Part shown: positions 1 through 5,488 of the stretch, in pieces
Numbering within the stretch: the first letter of the stretch is position 1
How the letters are laid out: each line of letters opens with the position of its first letter
NCBI GenBank assembly: GCA_017860725.1
Contig: JAGDMX010000208.1
Span: 1 to 5,488, forward strand
DNA from: Chloroflexota bacterium
GTDB taxonomy: Bacteria; Chloroflexota; Anaerolineae; Anaerolineales; UBA4823
Direction: 5' to 3'
DNA: 5,488 nt
Notes under the pieces: generated by a model
The model's database searches: none
Told to the model about the DNA's origin: nothing
What the model saw: only the letters and a program-made list of their open reading frames with translations
Position numbers and translations under genes: made by a program

Positions 1-467
1 TAGCGCAGGCTGCCCCAGACCGGGACATCCGCATACCATTTGGAAGGATCATTGCCGGTAAAGTATGAAAACCGAGTCGCCTGGCGGAAATCCGGCTCGA
101 TTACCGGAGAGAGATTCGCTCCGGTAAACGACAGGCGAATAGGTACTCCATATTGCGGGGCTAGAGCTGCTCGGCGCCTGCCTATTTCTGGTTCTTTAAT
201 GATTGTAGGCGGCGATGGCTGCTGTATCTGGATAATCCAAAGTGCATTCTGAGTCACCCAGATTCGCGTGGATCTCCCGTAAAGCAGGAAAAGTGCTTCT
301 GGCTGAAACTGGCCTTCATTTTCAATAATTAGTAGCGGGGATTCTGGAGATTCTTGGGTGAGTCTGGAATCCAGTGAACTGCCGGTGCTCTCACGCGAGA
401 AGGCGGGGGTGACCAGGATCAGACTTCCAAGAACGACCAGTATCATGACGCGGCGGAAGGTTCCCAT
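1..467 (-). CDS. Exported protein with IENxGQF N-terminal domain, 3' end beyond window
   Basis: The first 155 codons of a gene that runs off the left edge. The frame is open from an ATG at 467-465 to base 3. The start is supported by a GGGAGG ribosome binding site eight bases upstream. Residues 1-24 form a signal peptide: Arg5-Arg6, a hydrophobic core at about 7-19 and a likely cleavage after Ala-Phe-Ser24. After a Ser/Glu-rich linker comes the motif IENEGQF (48-54), then RIWVTQNALWI (68-78) and IRLSFTGAN (110-118). The next gene upstream has the same series: IENSGQF, RLWITRQALWL and LRISFIGAN. The two are therefore paralogues over this domain, which I recall being labelled DUF7948 and usually preceding SBBP beta-propeller repeats. 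A propeller is expected in the missing part but cannot be seen. It is probably the last visible gene of the operon. Its function is unknown; it is exported and probably surface located. Confidence 0.88.
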   Translation of the reverse strand, partial: MGTFRRVMILVVLGSLILVTPAFSRESTGSSLDSRLTQESPESPLLIIENEGQFQPEALFLLYGRSTRIWVTQNALWIIQIQQPSPPTIIKEPEIGRRRAALAPQYGVPIRLSFTGANLSPVIEPDFRQATRFSYFTGNDPSKWYADVPVWGSLR

Positions 468-475
468 TAAATTTT

Positions 476-481
476 CCTCCC
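476..481 (-). promoter_or_regulatory. Ribosome binding site GGGAGG
   Basis: The minus strand reads GGGAGG here, eight bases before the ATG at 467. It is a near-ideal Shine-Dalgarno site and decides the start of the leftmost gene, which is truncated by the window edge. Confidence 0.85.
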
Positions 482-493
482 TTACTCGAAGTT

Positions 494-510
494 TTGAATC
501 AGAGATTCAA
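494..510 (-). other. Perfect 7-bp inverted repeat between two genes
   Basis: The arms TTGAATC and GATTCAA flank a three-base loop. The repeat begins four bases after the stop codon of the 842-residue gene and ends 12 bases before the next ribosome binding site. On the minus strand it is not followed by a run of T, so it is not a standard intrinsic terminator. It could be an RNA hairpin that protects or separates the two coding parts of the message, or an operator-like palindrome. At this length chance cannot be excluded. Confidence 0.5.
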
Positions 511-514
511 TTAT

Positions 515-3043
515 TTATCTCCTTATGCGACGGATTAGCAGCCAGGTGGTCACAACGGTTGCAACCAGTAACAGCAAGCCAAGGAGCCACGGCCAACCAT
601 TAGCTGAGGAAGTTGTTTCTTTCTCTACTATACTCGTAGTCGGAGTGATGACAGTTTCCGATGAAGTTTCTTTTGATATATCGGGAGTTGGATTTATCGG
701 CGTGCTATTGAGTAATTCGCTGCTCGTTCGCTCCGGCAAGGTGGCAGTCTTAGAAGGAAGGCCGGGTTGAGACGTGGCTGCGATTGGTGGCATTTCAGAT
801 GTAAGTGTAGACGTCTGAGGCGCCAAGACGGTCTCGTTAGGTGAGGTGGCCTCCGGAAGCTGTGCAGGAGGCGTTTGCGTAACAAGGGATGAGTTCGGAA
901 GCGATGTTGGCGTTCGTGTGGGTGGTGCGGCAGTCGAAAGTGGAACTGGAGATTCGGAAATGTTCAAACGAGTAAGGAAGGAGTCCTGGGAGCTCTTAAT
1001 ATTGGCTGACAGGGCATCCTGCGTTACGGGGAAGTCGGTGGATTGGGTATAACCGGCCAGGTAGATCTGATTCTCTGCACCGAGCGCCAGTGCCTGGATA
1101 CTGTCGTCTCCGCTACCGCCCAGAAAGCTGGAATAAACGAGCCGTGAATTGACATCGGCGGATGGATTGAGCTGCAGCAGGAATCCATCGAGCTTGCTGC
1201 CCAGGGTAGCCTGGAATGTATCCGGAGTGGTAGGCAGGTCAGCAGAGGTGGTTACCCCACCAATGATGACATCACCCGAACTAGTCTGAACTGTAAGCCC
1301 CTCGTCGTAACCTGTGCCGCCAATATAAGCCAGCTGGGTGAGGCTGCCTTGCGGATCGGCCAATAAAACTAAAGCATCACCCAGGCCAGCATAGGCACCG
1401 ATCGTTGCCGGCAGATCGGGTGAGCTGGTGTAACCGGTAACCTGGATACGCCCACTGCTATCCAGGGTGATGGCATTGCCGCGATCCTCGCCCGCGCCGC
1501 CTACCAGGGTGATGCCACGTAAGGCTCCGTCTTGACCAAGGCTGGCGAGCAGCAAGTCACGACCACCTTGGTAGCCTTCGGCAGGAAAGTCCGGTGAGGA
1601 TGTCTCACCAGTAACATAGACCGTCCCCTGGCGGGTTGCGATTCCAAATCCGGCATCGACATCGCTGCCCCCTAGCAGGGTGGCATAGGAGAGTTGGTAA
1701 GTCTGATCGAAGCTGGCCACAAATAGATCCCCGCCTCGCTTATATCCTTCGGCTGGGAAGTCGGCCGAGTAGGTAATCCCGGTCAGGTATACGCGCTGGT
1801 CATCAACGGTAACGGCATAACCTCGGTCCTCATCCTGACCGCCCAGGTAGGTACTATAAACCAGGCGAGTGCCGTCCGCACTGATGCGTGCCAGGAAGGC
1901 ATCGGTGGAGGGGCCTTGGGCGGAAGTGTTACAGGCGCCATCGGAGCCGCAAGTGTTATCGAGGGCGTTGGGGGTTGTGGGGAAGTCAGGCGACTGAGTA
2001 TCACCGGTGATATAAGGCTGATCACCTTGCAAGGCAATTGCATACGCACTATCAATACTCTTACCGCCCAGGATAGTGGAAAAGACAAGCCGATTATTGA
2101 TGGGATCGAACTTGGAGATAAAGGCATCGACCTGGGCGACTCGCCGGTCGAAGACACCTGTAGTGGTGGGAAAATCCGTCGAAGCGGTTGTACCTGCAAT
2201 ATATACCGAGCCGTCAGGGGCAACGGCTATATCTTGCCCAACTTCCCAGGCACTACCGCCCAGGTAGGTGCTGTATTCTATACCGCCGGAATCGGTTTGT
2301 TGTATGGCAGATTCGCTTTGTGGATCGACCGCCAGGGGCATGCTGACCTGGAATAATCCATCCTTGACTTCCAGCATTTGCGGATTTATTGCAAAGTCGC
2401 TGTTTACCTGTCCTGGCAGTTTCACGAGTGGTATCTGAGCCATGCCGTGTCCGGTGTCAAGGCTCAATTTCGTCGAATCTGCCGTAATACCCACAGCGCC
2501 TTCAATCTGGAGCCGGACCTGGGCGATATCGGCACCGGGTCGTGTCTGAAGACGCCAGGAGAACGGTGTTTGTGAGGCGTCATCTGGTGCGGCTGAGAGA
2601 ACCAGGTCGATTCCCGGATATATATCCTTGTAAATCACTTTTTGCCAGGTTAAGGCGGAAACCGCCCGGTCGCCGGTCAGGTAGTTGACCCGGGCATCCA
2701 GGCGGTTCTTTGCCAGTAGCGTGGGGTTTGGATTAGCCCCGATGAAACTGATACGCAAGTTGGCACTGGTTTGGGTTTCATGTTCTGGGGTGGTATCCAA
2801 AGAAGCATCCAGCCAACTTAACCACAGCGCTTGACGGGTAATCCACAGGCGTGCCAGGCCATTTTCTAGCAGGAAGTTGGCCGAGGGATCGAACTGGCCG
2901 GAGTTCTCGATGAAGAAGGCTGTGCTGGTCTTGGGAGCAGAAAACGGTGCTGCGGTTATCGGTTGAGGCAGAAAGCCACCTACCAGCAGCAAGGAGCCGA
3001 TCAGGATGATCCGGCGAAACAGCGTTATGGTGGTCATTTTCAC
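515..3043 (-). CDS. SBBP seven-bladed beta-propeller surface protein, membrane anchored
   Basis: An 842-residue exported protein of unknown function. A signal peptide covers about 1-32 (Arg10-Arg11, a hydrophobic core, and cleavage near Thr-Ala-Ala). The N-terminal domain (about 41-250) carries IENSGQF (45-51), RLWITRQALWL (65-75) and IYKDIYPGIDL (137-147), as is usual ahead of SBBP repeats (recalled as DUF7948). Seven SBBP blades follow at 255-316, 318-391, 393-449, 450-507, 508-567, 568-633 and 634-695. Each has a Y/V-LGG-type start and a TG-T-S-DFP-type core. Residues 696-814 form a Thr/Ser/Pro-rich stalk, and 817-837 a membrane helix followed by RRIRR on the cytoplasmic side. No LPXTG or PEP-type sorting motif is seen. 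The GTG start overlaps the upstream stop by four bases; an in-frame ATG lies two codons further in (3037-3035). A surface binding or scaffold role is an inference from architecture. Confidence 0.93.
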   Translation of the reverse strand: MKMTTITLFRRIILIGSLLLVGGFLPQPITAAPFSAPKTSTAFFIENSGQFDPSANFLLENGLARLWITRQALWLSWLDASLDTTPEHETQTSANLRISFIGANPNPTLLAKNRLDARVNYLTGDRAVSALTWQKVIYKDIYPGIDLVLSAAPDDASQTPFSWRLQTRPGADIAQVRLQIEGAVGITADSTKLSLDTGHGMAQIPLVKLPGQVNSDFAINPQMLEVKDGLFQVSMPLAVDPQSESAIQQTDSGGIEYSTYLGGSAWEVGQDIAVAPDGSVYIAGTTASTDFPTTTGVFDRRVAQVDAFISKFDPINNRLVFSTILGGKSIDSAYAIALQGDQPYITGDTQSPDFPTTPNALDNTCGSDGACNTSAQGPSTDAFLARISADGTRLVYSTYLGGQDEDRGYAVTVDDQRVYLTGITYSADFPAEGYKRGGDLFVASFDQTYQLSYATLLGGSDVDAGFGIATRQGTVYVTGETSSPDFPAEGYQGGRDLLLASLGQDGALRGITLVGGAGEDRGNAITLDSSGRIQVTGYTSSPDLPATIGAYAGLGDALVLLADPQGSLTQLAYIGGTGYDEGLTVQTSSGDVIIGGVTTSADLPTTPDTFQATLGSKLDGFLLQLNPSADVNSRLVYSSFLGGSGDDSIQALALGAENQIYLAGYTQSTDFPVTQDALSANIKSSQDSFLTRLNISESPVPLSTAAPPTRTPTSLPNSSLVTQTPPAQLPEATSPNETVLAPQTSTLTSEMPPIAATSQPGLPSKTATLPERTSSELLNSTPINPTPDISKETSSETVITPTTSIVEKETTSSANGWPWLLGLLLLVATVVTTWLLIRRIRR
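959..2281 (-). repeat. Seven tandem SBBP blade repeats within the coding region
   Basis: Seven protein repeats of about 57-74 residues lie at 2281-2096, 2092-1871, 1867-1697, 1696-1523, 1522-1343, 1342-1145 and 1144-959. The shared pattern is a YxxYLGG-like strand, an acidic or Gly stretch, a hydrophobic alternating strand, an (I/V)xGxTxSxDFP core, and a DAFL-like strand. Seven copies match one closed seven-bladed propeller. Blade 2 is the longest because of a loop with the protein's only two cysteines (Cys365 and Cys371). Blades 3 and 4 are the shortest and most alike, both with DFPAEGY. At DNA level the repeats have diverged, so this is an old protein repeat and not a recent DNA duplication. 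Confidence 0.9.
3037..3043 (-). promoter_or_regulatory. Overlapping stop/start (GTGA), translational coupling
   Basis: On the minus strand the bases GTGA at 3043-3040 hold both the GTG start of the 842-residue gene and the TGA stop of the 395-residue gene. No strong Shine-Dalgarno sequence is visible just upstream, so the second gene is probably started by ribosomes finishing the first. An ATG at 3037-3035 in the same frame is an alternative start that would remove two residues and the overlap. Confidence 0.65.
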
Positions 3044-4227
3044 CGGACTACCAGCGGCAGGTAAATATTGGACATGGCTGGGGTAGGTAATTCAACTCTC
3101 ATCAGCTTCTGGCGCTCTTGGTCGGTCGCCCACAAATAGTTTTCGTGCACAATTACAGCAAGAGGCAGTGCATCGGTCGGTAACTCGTAGATTTGCCATT
3201 CTGACATATCAACGGTTTGAGCTGCACTGGAGTTGATCCAGTCCGGGTCTTCATCTGTGCGATTAACGTAGATTTCAGTACCTGCAATATCCGGATTGCA
3301 TTCTCTAGTCATGGAATACGTCCCAGTCTCTTCAATGGTGATTGGTGCTCCGGTTGCCTCGCCGGGGACCAAAGCGCCCAGGTAACCATGGGTTGCACCT
3401 ACTGCAGAAAACCACAGCACATTGTCAGTAGATGTTAGCATATACGGAGTTGCGCCATTGGGTAGATTATAGCGCAGCATCTCATCAGGATTTGTATTGG
3501 GGTTCAAGCTCACCAGGGCATTCAAGGCTTCGTCCGCCCACCACAATTTACCCTGGTCGTCCATGGCGATCCCATACGGACTTGATGACAATGTGGGGTC
3601 GATTTGCCAGTAGGTAGCCTCTCCAGGTGCGGGATCGGGATCGATGCTGTAGATGCGCCCCAAAATCCGGTTGGCGATCCACAGCTTATTTTGACCATAC
3701 AAAATGTACCAGCTCTGGCTGCCGGCCGGGTCGGTGGCATTCAGCGGTAGGGTGTAGGTGCAAAGCTCGGTCGTGTCAAAACTGAATATATGTGAGTCGG
3801 AGTTGATCCAGTCGGTAAACCAGATCTTCCCATCCGGGCTGAATGCTGTTCCGTTGAGGTTCTGACCTACAGCGACATTCCAGGAGACGGCCTGGTCTCC
3901 AGCGGCGTTGCTGCGGGCAAAGGTCATACCGCCGTCGGTGAACCAGATATTGCCAGCGGCATCCGCCCGGGCATCGGCCACATTAATGGCGAACTGGTAA
4001 CGCTTCACGTCTTCCTGGTTCGCCGGGTTGACCCGCCAGATTTGCTTGGCATCATAATCGCTGACATACAGGTAGCCGTCCTCCCCCAGATTAACCTCGT
4101 ATACATACCCGGCATCAACAGGAGCCAGGCTCATCTCTTGCAGGCTGAGGCTGTTAGAGGCGGCTAAAACGGCACCTATAAGTATGAGGGCCGCCCCCAG
4201 GCTGATGATGATTGCCCATCGATTCAT
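3040..4227 (-). CDS. Exported beta-propeller protein (Vgb/NHL-like fold) with YLPLVVR tail
   Basis: A 395-residue exported protein. Residues 1-22 are a signal peptide ending in Val-Leu-Ala. Seven propeller strand motifs of the form G-x-L/I-W-F-x-D followed by a second strand are seen at about 51-68, 92-108, 133-151, 180-198, 226-244, 269-288 and 363-381. They resemble the streptogramin lyase (Vgb) and NHL-type propellers, especially NIWFTD (93-98) and KIWFTD (134-139). The protein is longer than Vgb (about 300 residues) and has an insertion between the sixth and seventh motifs. I cannot place the Vgb catalytic His and Glu residues, so lyase activity is not supported. The chain ends in NIYLPLVVR, a tail I recall from secreted Chloroflexota proteins. 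ATG 4227 is chosen because GGAGG lies six bases upstream. It overlaps the next gene by four bases, so the two are co-translated. A binding or scaffold role is more likely than catalysis. Confidence 0.88.
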   Translation of the reverse strand: MNRWAIIISLGAALILIGAVLAASNSLSLQEMSLAPVDAGYVYEVNLGEDGYLYVSDYDAKQIWRVNPANQEDVKRYQFAINVADARADAAGNIWFTDGGMTFARSNAAGDQAVSWNVAVGQNLNGTAFSPDGKIWFTDWINSDSHIFSFDTTELCTYTLPLNATDPAGSQSWYILYGQNKLWIANRILGRIYSIDPDPAPGEATYWQIDPTLSSSPYGIAMDDQGKLWWADEALNALVSLNPNTNPDEMLRYNLPNGATPYMLTSTDNVLWFSAVGATHGYLGALVPGEATGAPITIEETGTYSMTRECNPDIAGTEIYVNRTDEDPDWINSSAAQTVDMSEWQIYELPTDALPLAVIVHENYLWATDQERQKLMRVELPTPAMSNIYLPLVVR

Positions 4228-4233
4228 TTCATA

Positions 4234-4238
4234 CCTCC
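4234..4238 (-). promoter_or_regulatory. Ribosome binding site GGAGG
   Basis: The minus strand reads GGAGG six bases before the ATG at 4227. It fixes the start of the 395-residue gene. It lies only about 20 bases past the T-rich end of the upstream terminator, leaving no room for a normal promoter in between. Confidence 0.85.
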
Positions 4239-4253
4239 ATTAACATGCCTTAT

Positions 4254-4297
4254 TGCTCTAAGAAAGATGGGGGCGATGGGCTTACCCATCGCCCCCA
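4254..4297 (-). terminator. Intrinsic terminator, 13-bp perfect stem
   Basis: The arms TGGGGGCGATGGG and CCCATCGCCCCCA (4285-4297 and 4268-4280) pair perfectly around a four-base loop at 4281-4284. On the minus strand the stem is followed by TCTTTCTT. This is a strong rho-independent terminator for the gene ending at 4363. On the plus strand the right side is not T-rich, so it acts in one direction only. It lies between the truncated repeat-protein gene and the propeller operon. Confidence 0.9.
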
Positions 4298-4313
4298 CTT
4301 CTATGGATTGTTC

Positions 4314-4356
4314 ATCCAGGAAACTTGACTACCTGGATAGGATCGGTCATCCCGAT
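4314..4356 (-). other. Two short hairpins in the 3' untranslated region
   Basis: Two smaller inverted repeats lie between the stop codon at 4363 and the strong terminator. One has arms ATCGG and CCGAT (4342-4346 and 4352-4356) with a five-base loop. The other has arms ATCCAGG and CCTGGAT (4314-4320 and 4332-4338) with an 11-base loop. Neither has a T run. They may stabilise the 3' end of the message, or may be chance. The gap 4228-4362 otherwise holds only the terminator and a ribosome binding site, and I see no convincing -35/-10 pair. Confidence 0.4.
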
Positions 4357-4362
4357 GCCGCT

Positions 4363-5488
4363 TTACGGACCCGGGACGGGCCAGCCCCAGTCGAAGTACT
4401 CCCAGCCTCCATTGTTTGCCATGTCAAATTGGGATGCCAGGGTGATGATGGTGGTGCGGTTTCCGGATGCCAGAGCAGCGTTAACCAGGTTGATCACTTG
4501 TGCAACCGTATACGGGTAGTAGCCCATGCCGGGCACGACTCCTGCCAGGTTCTCGTTGATCGAGGCATTCAGCAGGGCAGCCGTACCGGCGCGCAGCAAG
4601 ATTTCGACTGAGCCGCAGTAGTCTTTACCGCCGCGCAGACTGAGGGCTTGCAGCAGGGTCAAATTCTCGTATTTGGTGTCCATGCCCTTGGGATATGTGC
4701 AGCTTTCCAAGAGTGTGTTTAAGTCAAAGACATCGCCTAACCGATCGATTGTCTCGTAATCGGTGTACACCCAGGCGTCGTGACCACTGGGGGCGTCCGG
4801 TCCATGGTTCTTCCAGAATCCAGGCGTGTAGGCATAGTACTTAACTGTACAAGCATCGGACGAGTTGCGCGTCAGCACATTGTCCAGGCCGGTCCATTCA
4901 GGCAGCGTTGCCGTTGCTGTGATGGAGTTGGATACTTCCCATGGCTTTCCAGGCTCGTACGGAGGAATTGGTTTTTCCACCGTGTAGGTCTTTGTCACAC
5001 CAACCTTCAGTTCGATCGGTGTGCCAGCCGGGATAGTGACGAGACCATCTTTTACGTCTTCATCGAGGGTCACGATGAGATCAACGTCGCCTGTGTTCTT
5101 CAGAGTGATATTGAACACTGCGAACTGATCATCGCCAGTGAGCGGCTCCTCAGCACATTTCTTGGTCAGTGTGAAGTTGGGGTGTAGCAATTCGGTCACG
5201 AAGGTGTCGCTGTCGGTGATGTCGTTGCCCAGGTTGTAGCTGGCGGGCAGGTCGTAGTGGACGACGACGGTGTTGCTGTAGGTTTCGAGCAGGCCTTCCG
5301 CCGGGGTCACCAGGTGGGTGGCGGTGAAGGAGCACTCGTCCAGACCACCGGGAGCGCCGTCATTGGCGGCCAGCGAGTTGCAGGCAGCCGGGACGACGAA
5401 GGTGGCGCCGTTATCGACGACTTCAACCAGATCGAGCGGGGTGTCACCGGTGTTCTTGATGGTGATGGTCCAGGTGATGGTGTCGCCG
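4363..5488 (-). CDS. Secreted conserved-repeat protein with C-terminal TPGFWKNH domain, 5' end beyond window
   Basis: The frame is open from the TAA at 4363-4365 to the right edge, giving 374 residues of a longer protein. The GTG at 5310-5308 is internal and not the real start: 59 more in-frame codons precede it and continue the same domain. Visible residues 1-86 form a DUF11-type Ig-like repeat (TWTITIKNTGDTPLDLVEV; Cys36 and Cys52 may pair). Residues about 100-216 are a second such domain (FNITLKNTGDVDL, then IPAG). Residues about 219-374 are a C-terminal domain opening with YTPGFWKNH (220-228), with Cys264 and Cys291 and PYTVAQVINLVNAAL (325-339). TPGxWKNH domains recur in secreted proteins of several phyla and have no function known to me. 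The chain ends PVPGP with no anchor or sorting motif, so it is probably released or held non-covalently. A strong terminator follows. Confidence 0.85.
   Translation of the reverse strand, partial: GDTITWTITIKNTGDTPLDLVEVVDNGATFVVPAACNSLAANDGAPGGLDECSFTATHLVTPAEGLLETYSNTVVVHYDLPASYNLGNDITDSDTFVTELLHPNFTLTKKCAEEPLTGDDQFAVFNITLKNTGDVDLIVTLDEDVKDGLVTIPAGTPIELKVGVTKTYTVEKPIPPYEPGKPWEVSNSITATATLPEWTGLDNVLTRNSSDACTVKYYAYTPGFWKNHGPDAPSGHDAWVYTDYETIDRLGDVFDLNTLLESCTYPKGMDTKYENLTLLQALSLRGGKDYCGSVEILLRAGTAALLNASINENLAGVVPGMGYYPYTVAQVINLVNAALASGNRTTIITLASQFDMANNGGWEYFDWGWPVPGP

Noticed and set aside
358..603. 81-codon open frame on the plus strand
   Set aside because: It crosses the gap between two minus-strand genes and covers the end of one and the start of the other in antisense. 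The minus strand here has a signal peptide and a Shine-Dalgarno site.
1783..2223. 146-codon open frame on the minus strand in a different frame
   Set aside because: It lies wholly inside the SBBP coding region, has no ribosome binding site, and its product is low-complexity Pro/Ser/Leu. It is a shadow of the repeat-coding frame.
1839..2275. Near-identical 20-base copies at 1839-1858 and 2256-2275 as a mobile or recombination repeat
   Set aside because: Both encode the same STYLGG-type strand of SBBP blades 3 and 1 with two mismatches, so the protein repeat explains them.
1916..2356. 146-codon open frame on the plus strand
   Set aside because: It is antisense to SBBP blades 1-2, with no ribosome binding site and no recognisable domain. 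The opposite strand has clear domain homology.
3040..4227. Functional streptogramin B lyase (vgb) resistance gene
   Set aside because: Only the fold motifs match. The protein is longer, is exported, carries an insertion, and the catalytic residues cannot be located, so a resistance role is not supported.
4267..4611. 114-codon open frame on the plus strand starting in the terminator stem
   Set aside because: It starts inside the hairpin, has no ribosome binding site, and is antisense to the TPGFWKNH domain.
4780..5187. 135-codon open frame on the plus strand
   Set aside because: It is antisense to the second Ig-like domain of the repeat protein and shows no signal or domain.
5308..5310. GTG as the start of the repeat-protein gene
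   Set aside because: The frame stays open to the window edge, and the 59 upstream codons complete a DUF11-type domain (TWTITIKNTGDTPL). There is no signal peptide after the GTG.

Overview
The window reads as part of a cell-envelope or secreted-protein locus from an environmental bacterium, most likely a member of the Chloroflexota (Anaerolineae-like). That assignment is an inference from protein style only. The signs are large exported beta-propeller proteins, a C-terminal YLPLVVR tail, a conserved-repeat (DUF11-like) protein ending in a TPGFWKNH domain, and moderately GC-rich DNA. No rRNA, tRNA, mobile element, CRISPR array or housekeeping marker is present to confirm it.

All genes lie on the minus strand, so transcription runs from the right edge to the left. 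(1) 5488-4363 is the C-terminal 374 codons of a secreted repeat protein whose start lies beyond the window. (2) 4362-4228 is a 135-base gap with three hairpins. The last is a perfect 13-bp stem followed by a T-rich run, a convincing intrinsic terminator for gene 1. A ribosome binding site for the next gene follows closely. (3) 4227-3040 encodes an exported propeller protein of 395 residues with seven Leu/Ile-Trp blade motifs and the C-terminal tail IYLPLVVR. (4) 3043-515 overlaps it by four bases and encodes an 842-residue surface protein: signal peptide, N-terminal domain with an IENSGQF motif, seven SBBP blades, a Thr/Ser/Pro stalk and a C-terminal membrane anchor. (5) 467-1 is the start of another exported protein. 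It has the same kind of N-terminal domain, a very good ribosome binding site, and runs off the left edge.

Genes 3, 4 and 5 look like one operon (4-base overlap, then a 47-base gap). It would make two or three exported proteins, one clearly membrane anchored. A role in adhesion, matrix assembly or surface binding is plausible but is not shown by the sequence. No enzyme active site could be identified in any of the four genes. The clearest points for follow-up are the seven-bladed SBBP protein on a stalk, the tandem gene sharing its N-terminal domain, the YLPLVVR tail, and the strong terminator placed just ahead of the operon's first ribosome binding site.
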